The position numbers and the translations under genes are program-made. Shown here in pieces: positions 26,927 through 35,195 of a stretch of DNA of 64,000 nt; the first letter of the stretch is position 1; every line of letters begins with the position of its first letter. This stretch comes from Pseudomonadota bacterium. GTDB taxonomy: Bacteria > Pseudomonadota > Alphaproteobacteria > Rhizobiales > Aestuariivirgaceae. The DNA lies in the NCBI GenBank assembly GCA_963205315.1, contig CAUJIO010000023.1:1-64000 (forward strand), given 5' to 3'. Below the pieces are notes generated by a model that saw only the letters and a program-made list of their open reading frames with translations, was not told the DNA's origin and did not search any database.

Positions 26927-28249
26927 CTAGGCGTGCGGTGGAAGTGGGGCGCCGTCGCGGATCGAAGCCTTGCGATCCATGTGGCGATAGTAGCGAAGCA
27001 TCATCGCCGGGGCGAAGCTCATATAGAGGGGCGCAGCAGCCAGCGGTTCGATCGGCAGCGACAGATCTTTCTCCGGCACGCCAAGCGCCCATTCTGACAG
27101 GATGCCGCCGAGCATGCTGCCGGTCGGCACGCCGCGCCCCGATAGTCCAGTCAGCGCGATGACACCCGGTGCAAGACCATAGAGGCGCGGAATGGTGTGG
27201 CGCTGCATGTCGAGTTCGCCAAACCAGAAATATTCCCAGCGGATGTCTTCCTTGATTTGCGGGTGCATCCACTTGAGCCGGTCGGACATCACCTGCCGCG
27301 TGTAGTCCATGTCGCGGCCGCGGCGGCCCATCGGAAACATCGAGGCCACGATGCGGCCTTCGGCATTGTATTTATAGACATAGATGTCACCCCGTCCGTC
27401 ATGCATCGTCGTATTCTGGGGCAGCACGGACTTGCGGGTCTCGTCTGACAGAGGCTGCGTTGCCGCAACGAACACCTTCATGATCTTGAAGGTCTGGTCG
27501 AGTTTCGGCCAGCCCTCGACCGTGTAGGCGCCGGTCGAGAAAATCACCTTGTCGGCCAGCACGGCACCGCGATCGGTTTGCACCAGCCACTTGCCATTTT
27601 CACGAGCAACGTTGCTGACCTTTGAACTGGTGTGGATGATGCCGCCTTCCTGCAGCACAGCGCGCGCCAGGCCGCGCGCATACCCCAGCGGATTCACATG
27701 GCCACCCTCGGTGTGATACCAGCCGCCATAGAGCCTAGGCGTGCCGGTGAGGCTTTCCACTTCAGCTTTGTCGAGGACGCGCGTCTTGGCGCCAACCGCG
27801 TTGTAGTCGCGCATCTTCTGTTCGAGCGCCGGGATGATGCCGGGGCGATAGGCCCCCTGCACATAGCCGTTCTGCTGCCATTCGCACTGGATCTGGTATT
27901 CCCGGATCATCCCGGACACACGGTCATTGGCACGCGTCTGCCGGTGAATCAGCCGCTCGGCCCACGGCTCGCCTAGTACCTTTCGCAAGTCCGGCAAGCT
28001 GTAATAGGTGAAGGTCGGCGTCGAGTGTCCGGCATTGCGGCCAGAACCGCCAAAGCCTGCCTCTTGCGCTTCAAGGAGGACAACGTTGACACCCTTCTTC
28101 ACAAGGTCGAGCGCGGTGGTGAGACCGGTGTAGCCGGCACCCACGACGCAGACATCGGCGGTGACGCGCCCCTCAAGTGATCGTGTGGCAGGCGCCGGCG
28201 CGGCGGTGGCAAACCACAATGTCGTGTCGAACGGCGAAAAGCGGCTCAT
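26927..28249 (-). CDS. FAD-dependent oxidoreductase, DAO family (gamma-glutamylputrescine oxidase-like)
   Basis: This 440-residue flavoenzyme begins MSRFSPFDTTLWFATAAP. The FAD motif VCVVGAGYTGLTTALDL lies at about 33-49 and EAQEAGFGGSGRNAGH follows, the pattern of PuuB/OrdL-like oxidases. Further landmarks are GGWYHTEGGHVNPLGYARGLA and GYxxSGRGVP-type LTGLSGRGVPTGS near the end. It probably oxidises a substituted amine to an aldehyde or imine. It is the first gene of a two-gene unit with the cupin, under a promoter containing the shared MarR-type motif. It is a different branch from the oxidase at 23817, so the locus contains two distinct amine oxidases. Confidence 0.9.
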   Translation of the reverse strand: MSRFSPFDTTLWFATAAPAPATRSLEGRVTADVCVVGAGYTGLTTALDLVKKGVNVVLLEAQEAGFGGSGRNAGHSTPTFTYYSLPDLRKVLGEPWAERLIHRQTRANDRVSGMIREYQIQCEWQQNGYVQGAYRPGIIPALEQKMRDYNAVGAKTRVLDKAEVESLTGTPRLYGGWYHTEGGHVNPLGYARGLARAVLQEGGIIHTSSKVSNVARENGKWLVQTDRGAVLADKVIFSTGAYTVEGWPKLDQTFKIMKVFVAATQPLSDETRKSVLPQNTTMHDGRGDIYVYKYNAEGRIVASMFPMGRRGRDMDYTRQVMSDRLKWMHPQIKEDIRWEYFWFGELDMQRHTIPRLYGLAPGVIALTGLSGRGVPTGSMLGGILSEWALGVPEKDLSLPIEPLAAAPLYMSFAPAMMLRYYRHMDRKASIRDGAPLPPHA

Positions 28250-28306
28250 CGTGCAGTCCCTCGCTCAGCGCGGGAGTGGCGATCCCCCGCCGCACTCCGC
28301 TCAACA

Positions 28307-28324
28307 ATTGTAAAATGCAATAAT
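28307..28324. promoter_or_regulatory. Predicted MarR-regulon operator, site C
   Basis: ATTGTAAAATGCAATAAT lies 58 bases upstream of the second DAO-type oxidase. Its two 7-base arms are identical to those of site A, with the same 4-base spacer length but a different spacer sequence, which argues for a real binding site rather than a duplicated promoter. Confidence 0.6.
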
Positions 28325-28472
28325 CGTATCCGTCAAGCATCGACAAGTCTTTGGCAGCTGAGGAATGGTAAGCGCGACTGAATGGTGCCCGCGCCGTCGG
28401 CGGGCCGGCACGGCGGGGGCGTGATCCGGACCCAAGGCCACCGAGGTGTCATGCAGTCTGGTCAACTGCATC

Positions 28473-28490
28473 TGTCCATGCCAAGATACA
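28473..28490. promoter_or_regulatory. Possible PpsR/CrtJ-type site upstream of bchI relic
   Basis: TGTCCATGCCAAGATACA fits TGT-N12-ACA, the known recognition pattern of the photosynthesis repressor PpsR/CrtJ. It lies 29 bases upstream of the bchI start codon. The motif is short and will occur by chance, so it only supports the photosynthesis-relic interpretation. Confidence 0.3.
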
Positions 28491-28518
28491 GTCAGACCAG
28501 GATTGAGCTGTCCTGCCT

Positions 28519-29545
28519 ATGACTCTCCGCTATCCCTTTTCTGCCATTGCCGGGTTGGACGAACTGAAGACGGCCTTGCTCCTCACCGCAGTCGATCCGC
28601 TGATCGGCGGCCTTTTGGCTTTCGGTGACCGCGGCACCGGCAAATCCACCGCGGTGCGAGCCTTGGCGGCCCTGCTGCCGAACATCCGCGCAACAACCGG
28701 CTGCGCCTATCATTGTGACCCCGACCAGGCCGATTCCATGTGCGACGCCTGCCGCGAAACAGTGAAGCTCAAGATTCGAAACATCCCGATTCCGGTCGTG
28801 GACTTGCCCTTGGGCGCGACGGAAGACCGGGTGATCGGCTCGCTGGATTTGGAAAAAGCTCTCACCAAGGGCGAGAAGGCCTTTGAGCCCGGCCTCCTCG
28901 CCCAGGCCAATCGTGGATACCTCTACGTCGATGAGGTCAATCTGCTCGAGGATCACATCGTTGATCTCTTGCTCGATGTGGCGGCCTCGGGCGAGAATGT
29001 GGTCGAGCGTGAAGGACTGAGCATCCGCCACCCGGCCCGCGTCGTTCTGGTGGGCAGCGGCAATCCGGAAGAAGGCGAATTGCGGCCGCAACTGCTCGAC
29101 CGCTTTGGCCTGTCCGTCGACGTGCGGACACCGACCGAAGTCAAAGACCTGGGTCGAGATCGTCAAGCGCCGCGAGGCCTTCGAACGCAATCCGTCGGCC
29201 TTCCTGGAAACCTGGAGCAAGGAAGAGTCCCGGATCCGCCGGCAAATCGTTGCCGCCCGCAAGCGCCTCACCGATGTGGCTGTGCCGGATGCCATGCTGG
29301 AACAGGCTGCAGCACTTTGCATCCATCTCAAGACCGATGGCTTGCGCGGACAATTGACGCTGATGCGCTCCGCCCGGGCGCTGGCCGCCTTTGAGGGCAA
29401 ACGCGAACTGCAGCTATCTCACCTCCGCCGCATGGCGACGCCATCACTGCGCCACCGGCTGCGGCGTAATCCGCTGGATGAGACCGGCTCGCACGTCCGC
29501 ATCGAACGCATCGGTCCGTTCGGCGCCGAGCAGCTGCCGCGATAG
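28519..29545 (+). pseudogene. bchI: Frameshifted magnesium chelatase ATPase subunit I (bchI)
   Basis: BchI is the AAA+ motor subunit of magnesium chelatase, inserting magnesium into protoporphyrin IX for bacteriochlorophyll. Reading from ATG 28519, residues 1-209 are clear Bch[17 protein letters not shown], Walker [10 protein letters not shown], the Cys-rich insert [13 protein letters not shown], Walker [14 protein letters not shown] and [19 protein letters not shown]. After TPTEVKD the frame is lost; the remainder ([13 protein letters not shown] to ATPSLRHRLRRNPLDETGS) continues one frame over. Comparing with the expected DRVEIV, an extra T at about 29150 explains it. The final codons after about 29490 no longer look like BchI, and no bchD follows. 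It is a relic unless the T is a sequencing error. Confidence 0.82.
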
Positions 29546-29794
29546 TTGCGAAATCCTGGCCTCATTGGTGCGCTCGATTTCCTCGACCGATGGCACGAGG
29601 ATGTCCTTGTGCAGCGCAAGCAGCCGGGGGATGATTTCCTTTGCCGCCAACTCAGCAAGCCTTGCCTCGCGCTGGCGTTCGTCATCGGAGACGATTGCGA
29701 TGGGGGGCTGGACTGAAATCTCGATATCAACTTGGGTTGGCTGGAACACTTGGCCTTCTCCGGAAGAGAAGTCAGTATTCTCACTCATGGCCAC
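29444..29794 (-). pseudogene. Truncated N-terminus resembling AerR/PpaA-type B12-binding photosynthesis regulator
   Basis: This leftward frame of 116 residues runs into the 3' end of the bchI relic. Its middle part, LAAKEIIPRLLALHKD, then EARISQLSRQLLGAERTDAFDADVRAG, resembles the N-terminal part of cobalamin-binding regulators of the AerR/PpaA group, which usually continue for about 150 more residues with the B12-binding domain. Here the frame stops after TPQPVAQ, within sequence belonging to the bchI strand, so the gene appears cut by a deletion that joined it to bchI. PpaA and BchI genes sit in the same photosynthesis cluster in purple bacteria. Assignment is by eye and tentative; it could instead be an unrelated small protein. 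Confidence 0.4.
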
Positions 29795-30018
29795 CCCTCC
29801 CCCGTATCAGAGCGTTTCCTTGATATCCAACGCCGTCTCATCTGCGGCTTAGGGATTAAACTATGCAACAGTGCGGCGGCTGGCAAGCCACGAGTTCTGG
29901 CGCAACGCACAATGCAATCTGCGCAACGGATAGCTCTCGAACGGCCGGCAGAATGGCCTCCATCCGCAAGGCACGGCGTGATACTGATATGGCGACTCCA
30001 GCTTTCACGAAGAGAACG

Positions 30019-31086
30019 ATGACGCGGAAAATACAATCGCCGAAGGACTTGCCCGAAGACGGTGATGAACGCTTCGTGAGCAAGGGCTCGGCATATTTCG
30101 GGTTGGACGCGGGAGGCATCCGGCGCGATTTTCACTTTCTGATGTTGCCGAAAATGACGATGCTGGCATTCTCGGCCGCCGTCGAACCACTCCGGATCGC
30201 CAACCAGCTGACCGGTCAATGCCTGTACAGGTGGTTCCTGCTGACCGAAGACGGAAAACCGGTTCGCTGTTCAAATGGAATTTCGATCGTCGCTGACCAT
30301 GCGATGGGCGATACATCGCGGAACGACACGGTCTTCATCTGCTCCGGGGTCGATGGCTATCTTGCTGCAACCGAGAAGACCGTTTCGTGGCTTCGCAATC
30401 AGGCGCAGCACGGCAGGACGGTTGGCGGGGTATGTACGGGCGCGTTTACATTGGCCCGCGCCGGCCTGCTGTCCGGACGGCGCTTCACGTTGCACTGGGA
30501 AAACCAGTCCGCGTTCGAAGAGTGCTTTCCAGATCTCCCGATCTCCAACCAGCTCTATTGCCGTGATGGCCCCATCATCACCTGCGGCGGCGGCAACGCC
30601 TGCGTCGATATGATGGTGTCCCTGATCAAGGACCATCACGGCGAGGGCCTGGCAACCCGTGTGCTGGAGATGAGCCTCAACGGTGGCTATCGCATCGGCA
30701 GCAAGAACCAGCGCATGTCCATCGCCGCCGAGATTGGCATACGCCACCCCAAGCTGGTGGAGATTTTGAACGATTTGAAGACTGGATTCGCTGCGGACAT
30801 CACCATTGACGATCTTGCAAACCGGCATGGCTTGTCCCGCCGCCAGATGGAAAGACTGTTCCAGAGCAAGCTCGGAAGCTCGCCCGGTGAAACACTGCGC
30901 GAGATGCGCCTTGCGCATGCCAACAGCCTGCTCGCGGAAACAAACTTGCCCATCACCGAAATTGCGATGGCCTCGGGATTTCCATCGACAAATGCCTTCC
31001 GCATTGCCTACCGCAAGACATTCGGGGTCGCGCCGTCGGTTCGCTTCAAGATGAAGCTACCCCGTGACGTCGACCCGGACAATTGA
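30019..31086 (+). CDS. GlxA family transcriptional regulator (DJ-1/PfpI-like domain plus AraC HTH)
   Basis: This 355-residue regulator has an N-terminal class I glutamine amidotransferase-like domain (FHFLMLPKMTMLAFSAAVEPLRIAN, FICSGVDGYLAA, VGGVCTGAFTLARAGLLSGRR, HWENQSAFEECFP) and a C-terminal AraC-type double HTH (ITIDDLANRHGLSRRQMERLFQSKLG and ITEIAMASGFPSTNAFRIAYRKTFG). The arrangement is that of CdhR/GbdR regulators of carnitine and glycine betaine catabolism. The frame is open back to 29863; ATG 30019 is preferred because GAAGAGA precedes it and homologues start shortly before FVSKGSAYFG. It is alone on its strand; target genes are unknown. Confidence 0.9.
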   Translation: MTRKIQSPKDLPEDGDERFVSKGSAYFGLDAGGIRRDFHFLMLPKMTMLAFSAAVEPLRIANQLTGQCLYRWFLLTEDGKPVRCSNGISIVADHAMGDTSRNDTVFICSGVDGYLAATEKTVSWLRNQAQHGRTVGGVCTGAFTLARAGLLSGRRFTLHWENQSAFEECFPDLPISNQLYCRDGPIITCGGGNACVDMMVSLIKDHHGEGLATRVLEMSLNGGYRIGSKNQRMSIAAEIGIRHPKLVEILNDLKTGFAADITIDDLANRHGLSRRQMERLFQSKLGSSPGETLREMRLAHANSLLAETNLPITEIAMASGFPSTNAFRIAYRKTFGVAPSVRFKMKLPRDVDPDN

Positions 31087-31205
31087 TTGCTCTGATCGCA
31101 TCTCTGCGTTCGGTCGAAGCAACTGCGGCGAGCTATTCTGCGCATGGTTCCGGGCTTGTTCTTAGTCCCACCTGCGAAATCACCGTGGATGACCCACTCC
31201 TCGAT

Positions 31206-32135
31206 TCAGACTGTCGCCTCGATGGGTTCCGACAGCTTGGGATTCGATCGCGCGGCGATCAGACACCCGGCAATGATGAGGCCCGCGCCGATCAGCGTCG
31301 TCCAGCCTACGGCCTCGTCAAAGAAGAACCATCCCAGCGCAATGGCCCAGATGAAAGCCGAATATTCGGTCGGGATGAGGTACTGGGTCTCGGCCCGCGC
31401 ATAGGACCAGCTCATCAGGTACTGACCGCTGAGCGACAATGCCGTGACACCGGCAAGGGACAGCCAGAGATTGATCGGCAAGGAACTCGCAATCCAGGGC
31501 GCGGGGATGAGGAAGACAATCGACAACGTGAGATTCTGGAAGAACATGATCTCGATGGGGGTCGCAAGCTGCGCTTGCCGCCTGCCCAGGATCAGGTTGT
31601 AGGCATAGAACAGGGTCGAGATGAGGACGGCTGCCGTTCCAAGCAGCATGTCCCGCGAGAAGTCCGCTTTGCCGAACTGGCCCGCCAGAATGATCGCAAC
31701 ACCCAGAATGCCGGCGAGCGATGCCCAGATGGCCTGACGCCGGATACGTTCGCCCAGCAGGATCGCCGCGAGAAAAAGGGCAATCAGCGGCGCAACGAAA
31801 CTCAGGCCAATTCCTTCGGCAAGCGGCAGCTTCGCCAGCCCCCAGAAGAAGGACAGCAAGATGCACGCAATGATCAGTGCACGAATGACATGGATCTTAA
31901 GGACCGGATAGGCCGGCCAGGCCGGTGAACGAGCCAGCCATCCCGTGGCCGAGACGGCGGTGGCGAGAAGGCTGCGCCACATGACCGTATTGTAGACGCC
32001 GACCGCGATGACCAGCGACTTCATCGCTGCGTCCATCCCGGACAGAATGAGGATCGCCAGCGAGCAGACCAGCACCGGAATCATAGGAGTGAAGGTAGGT
32101 GGCGGGATGGAAGTTTCTGAAGAAGAATGACTCAT
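31206..32135 (-). CDS. DMT family (EamA) transporter
   Basis: This is a 309-residue inner-membrane protein with about ten hydrophobic helices organised as two EamA repeats, for example MWRSLLATAVSATGW, LLSFFWGLAKLPLAEGIGLSFVAPLIALFLAAILLGERI in the first half and YLMSWSYARAETQYLIPTEYSAFIWAIALGWFFFDEAVG in the second. Members export amino acids or other metabolites, or import S-adenosylmethionine. The ATG at 32135 (MSHSSSETS) is a compromise, since in-frame starts at 32201 and 32285 exist and none has a strong ribosome binding site. It is convergent with the GlxA-type regulator, with a 119-base gap. Confidence 0.88.
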   Translation of the reverse strand: MSHSSSETSIPPPTFTPMIPVLVCSLAILILSGMDAAMKSLVIAVGVYNTVMWRSLLATAVSATGWLARSPAWPAYPVLKIHVIRALIIACILLSFFWGLAKLPLAEGIGLSFVAPLIALFLAAILLGERIRRQAIWASLAGILGVAIILAGQFGKADFSRDMLLGTAAVLISTLFYAYNLILGRRQAQLATPIEIMFFQNLTLSIVFLIPAPWIASSLPINLWLSLAGVTALSLSGQYLMSWSYARAETQYLIPTEYSAFIWAIALGWFFFDEAVGWTTLIGAGLIIAGCLIAARSNPKLSEPIEATV

Positions 32136-32465
32136 GGAAAAGATACGTTTCGCCTGCTGCGCACCAGGTGCAAGAAGAGTGATTGAGACAATGTCCACCA
32201 TCCTGACCCGGAGCGGATAAGGCCTGGAGAGCGACTCCACCGATGGAGCCGCACATGAACACACCGGGCACCATATTGGCAACAACTGCCGCCTGTCCTC
32301 CCATCCGCGTTTTGGCGCGGCACAATTGAATTGACCGCGCGGATGAATTAACTGCGCGGATCAAGGTGGCGGGAAAGCCGGCACAGGCATGCGTGAGGGT
32401 CGGGTCTGCCATCCACTCGGCATACCCCGCACGCACACCAATATCTTTCAGGCATGTTGCAGGTT
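32136..32465. other. Intergenic stretch, no gene seen
   Basis: These 330 bases separate the PHA synthase stop from the DMT transporter start. The transporter frame is open for the first 150 bases, so part may be coding if an upstream start is used. I see a short direct repeat GCGCGGAT (near 32337 and 32355) and nothing else convincing. Confidence 0.4.
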
Positions 32466-34190
32466 CTAGCCGAAGACATAGGTCCCGGGCGCTGGGCCAA
32501 GATCATTCGCAACGACCTCGCTCGATGCGACCGTCAAGCCCGGCGTGGAGTTTGAGGCAAGCCAATCGGCCCACGCAAGCCACCAGGAGCCTTCGCGTTT
32601 TTCGGCATGCGACAACCAGGTGTCTGGATCCCTGTACTTGTCGTCATGCCGTGAGCTGCCGATGTGGTATGACCGGTGCGGATGACCAGGCTCGCTGACG
32701 ATTCCGGCGTTATGGCCACCAGTCGTCAAGACAAAGGTCGTGTCGGTATCGGCAAACAGCCGGAACTTGTAGACTGAGCGCCACGGTGCAATGTGGTCCT
32801 TCTCCGTACCGACCAGGAACACCGGGGCATCGATATCCCGCAATGCAATCACACGTCCATCGACAGCGAAACGTCCGGCAGTGAGCCGGTTCTCAAGGAA
32901 AAGGCCACGCAGATACTGCGCATGCATGAGATACGGCATTCGCGTCTGATCGGCGTTCCAAGCCATGAGATCAGTCATGACGTCCCGCTGGCCGAGCACA
33001 TAGTCGCGGATGAAGCGGGACCAGACCAGATCGTTGCTGCGGAGGATGCGAAAGGCCCCCGCCATCTGATGCGTATCGAGAACGCCCTGGTCCCACATCA
33101 TGTCTTCGAGAAATGCAACCTGGCTGTCATCCACAAAGAGCATCAGGTCGCCCGCTTCCGAGAAATCGGTTTGCGCTGCCAACAGGGTGATCGACTTCAG
33201 CCTCTTGTCGCCATTGCGCGCCATTGTGGCCGCGGCGATCGACAGAATTGTACCGCCAAGACAATAGCCACAGGCATGGATGCCGCGCTCCGGCAGCAAT
33301 CGCGTCACTTCGTCAAGCGCCGCCATCACACCCTTTGTCCGATAATCATCGAAGCTGATGTCACGATCAGCCGATGTCGGATTTCGCCAGCTGACCATGA
33401 ACACCGTATGTCCCCGCTCGACCAGGAACCGGACCAGTGAGTTCTGCGGCGACAGGTCAAGAATGTAATATTTCATGATCCATGCGGGCACGATCAGGAC
33501 AGGCTCGGCATGCTCTGCTCCGTTCGGCGGGCTATACCGGATCAGCTCGATCAGGTCGTTGCGGAACACGACGGTCCCCGGTGTCGTTGCAATCGTCTTG
33601 CCGATCTCGAATTGCTCCGCCCCCTTGGGCGGTCTGCCGTCAAGCTCACGTGCATAGTCATCGATCATATTGTGATAGCCGCGAACGAGATTCATGCCGC
33701 CCTCGGTGAACGTGCGGCGCCAGAAATCCGGATTGACCAGCGGATTGTTCTGTGGCGCCAACGCATCCATGACCTGCCGCGTCAGGAATGCCATCCGCAT
33801 CTGATCGACGGATTCCATTCCGCGCGGTGCCTGCGCAGCAAGCAGAGCAGCATCGGTGATTGCGAGATGGAATTGGCGCACCATGTCCATCGGGATCTCA
33901 GACCACAGTCCATCCTCCTGAAAAGCCGACCAGCCATTGACAGGAAAAGGGGGCTCGATCTTGTCTCCGTTCAGGCGGGCAGCCGCATAGAGACTCAAGC
34001 GCCGGCAGTTCTCGACCATCCGGACCAGAACATCGAGCTGCGTACCGGGTGACATCGCAAAGTGAACCGCCCAGTCGATATATGCGGCCGAGAGCGCATA
34101 TGGCGACACGCCCTGGGTCACCTTCGCTAAAGCTGCTCTCACACTCCTGTCGAGAGTTTCGAAGTGACGGGGCTGGTCAGTCTCGTGCAT
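32466..34190 (-). CDS. phaC: Polyhydroxyalkanoate synthase (class I PhaC-like)
   Basis: The enzyme polymerises hydroxyacyl-CoA into carbon-storage polyester granules. The 574 residues start MHETDQPRHFE at 34190, with AGGAG seven bases upstream. The N-terminal PHB polymerase domain includes NPLVNPDFWRRTFTEGG and AEQFEIGKTIATTPGTVVFRN. The alpha/beta hydrolase core carries the lipase-like box GYCLGG with catalytic Cys near residue 310, DIDAPVFLVGTEKDHIAPW containing the Asp, and GGHNAGI with the catalytic His. Length agrees with class I synthases. No phaA, phaB or phasin gene is adjacent. It may be an accessory synthase since alphaproteobacteria often carry several. Confidence 0.92.
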   Translation of the reverse strand: MHETDQPRHFETLDRSVRAALAKVTQGVSPYALSAAYIDWAVHFAMSPGTQLDVLVRMVENCRRLSLYAAARLNGDKIEPPFPVNGWSAFQEDGLWSEIPMDMVRQFHLAITDAALLAAQAPRGMESVDQMRMAFLTRQVMDALAPQNNPLVNPDFWRRTFTEGGMNLVRGYHNMIDDYARELDGRPPKGAEQFEIGKTIATTPGTVVFRNDLIELIRYSPPNGAEHAEPVLIVPAWIMKYYILDLSPQNSLVRFLVERGHTVFMVSWRNPTSADRDISFDDYRTKGVMAALDEVTRLLPERGIHACGYCLGGTILSIAAATMARNGDKRLKSITLLAAQTDFSEAGDLMLFVDDSQVAFLEDMMWDQGVLDTHQMAGAFRILRSNDLVWSRFIRDYVLGQRDVMTDLMAWNADQTRMPYLMHAQYLRGLFLENRLTAGRFAVDGRVIALRDIDAPVFLVGTEKDHIAPWRSVYKFRLFADTDTTFVLTTGGHNAGIVSEPGHPHRSYHIGSSRHDDKYRDPDTWLSHAEKREGSWWLAWADWLASNSTPGLTVASSEVVANDLGPAPGTYVFG

Positions 34191-34485
34191 GTCGTCTCCT
34201 GGTCCACTGGCCCATGCGCCCGGCGAAGGTGCCGCTGCATTCCTGCAGTGTGGGGCGGAGCAGAACGGTAACCTATCCCCAAGGCCCAAAGATGGCGGTG
34301 ACCTCGCTCCCGGTCAAAAGGCAATCCAGCGTCTAATCGTCAATCAGACATCGGGCTTTGATCTGAAACAATTCGGGGATGCGACACCTTCGGCGCGGAA
34401 TAGAGGCGTGCTGTTGGGCCGGTGCAAGGCGATCTTACGCGGCAATTGCCGATTGGACGCGGATGGCTGTCCGGACCGCTGGTGG

Positions 34486-34959
34486 TCAGCTATTCTGGGC
34501 TCTGCGGATGCTCACCCGCGAACCGCTCCAACTCGGTTTTTCTTCGACGGCCTGTGCGAAAGCCTGCATGTGTTCATCTGAAAACGGACAGCTTTTTCCT
34601 GTGACCGTATCGATGTGGATGAGCACACATTCCACCGTGGCGCGTTCCTGACCATCCACAACGAGGACGTGACCCAAATGCAGTTTCTTCGGGTCGAAGT
34701 CGAAAAGATAACTCACCACCTCAAGCCGGGCGGGCGCGCGAACTTCACGCAAATAACGGATATGGCTCTCGGCGGTGTACAGGGCCTTGCCCGATACCGT
34801 GGTGTATGCAGGGCCTACACCGAAATGATCCTGCAGCGCCCACGTCGCATTTGAGAACACCACCAGATAATAGCCCTCGTTCAGATGGCCGTAGGCATCG
34901 ACCCATGACGCCTGCAAATCTTCTGAATGGAGACCAAGAGCCATCGCTCGACACCGCAT
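34486..34959 (-). CDS. Thioesterase family protein (4HBT-like hotdog fold)
   Basis: This is a small acyl-CoA thioesterase of up to 157 residues. The hotdog motif VDAYGHLNEGYYLVVFSNAT matches the D-x-N/Y-G-H-x-N-x-x-Y pattern of the 4-hydroxybenzoyl-CoA thioesterase group, followed by ESHIRYLREVRAPARLEVVSYL. Similar proteins occur beside carnitine dehydrogenase genes, and a CdhR-like regulator is 3.4 kb away, but no carnitine dehydrogenase is seen here. The start may be the ATG at 34959 or MALGLHS at 34944; neither has a strong ribosome binding site. It lies upstream of phaC in the same direction with a 295-base gap that holds no clear gene. Confidence 0.82.
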   Translation of the reverse strand: MRCRAMALGLHSEDLQASWVDAYGHLNEGYYLVVFSNATWALQDHFGVGPAYTTVSGKALYTAESHIRYLREVRAPARLEVVSYLFDFDPKKLHLGHVLVVDGQERATVECVLIHIDTVTGKSCPFSDEHMQAFAQAVEEKPSWSGSRVSIRRAQNS

Positions 34960-35137
34960 GAGAGGGAGAACACCTGTCTATTAGTCAGGTTGGCTGCCGA
35001 GTTCAACTGCGCCCGAGCCAGAGCGTCATCGCCCGGTGCCGTGAGAGCTTGAAATCGGGGGCGGTTGATTGAACGGCTGAATGACCTGAACAACAAGAGG
35101 ACATCAGGCCCAGGTTCTTCTGCTTTCTGAACGTGAC

Positions 35138-35171
35138 GGCCGCGGAAGCCAGATAGATGGCTTCCGCGGCC
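35138..35171. terminator. Strong hairpin downstream of the LivK-like gene
   Basis: A perfect 13-bp stem, GGCCGCGGAAGCC (35138-35150) and GGCTTCCGCGGCC (35159-35171), closes an 8-base loop just past the stop of the branched-chain-type binding protein. No T run follows on either strand, so it may act as an mRNA 3' stabiliser or a non-canonical terminator. Confidence 0.55.
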
Positions 35172-35195
35172 GCGAACACAGGTTGCGATAACGTC

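Noticed and set aside
29105..29545. Separate gene starting at 29105
   Set aside because: The residues before VEIVKRRE are a shadow of bchI; the rest is the out-of-frame continuation of the same bchI relic.
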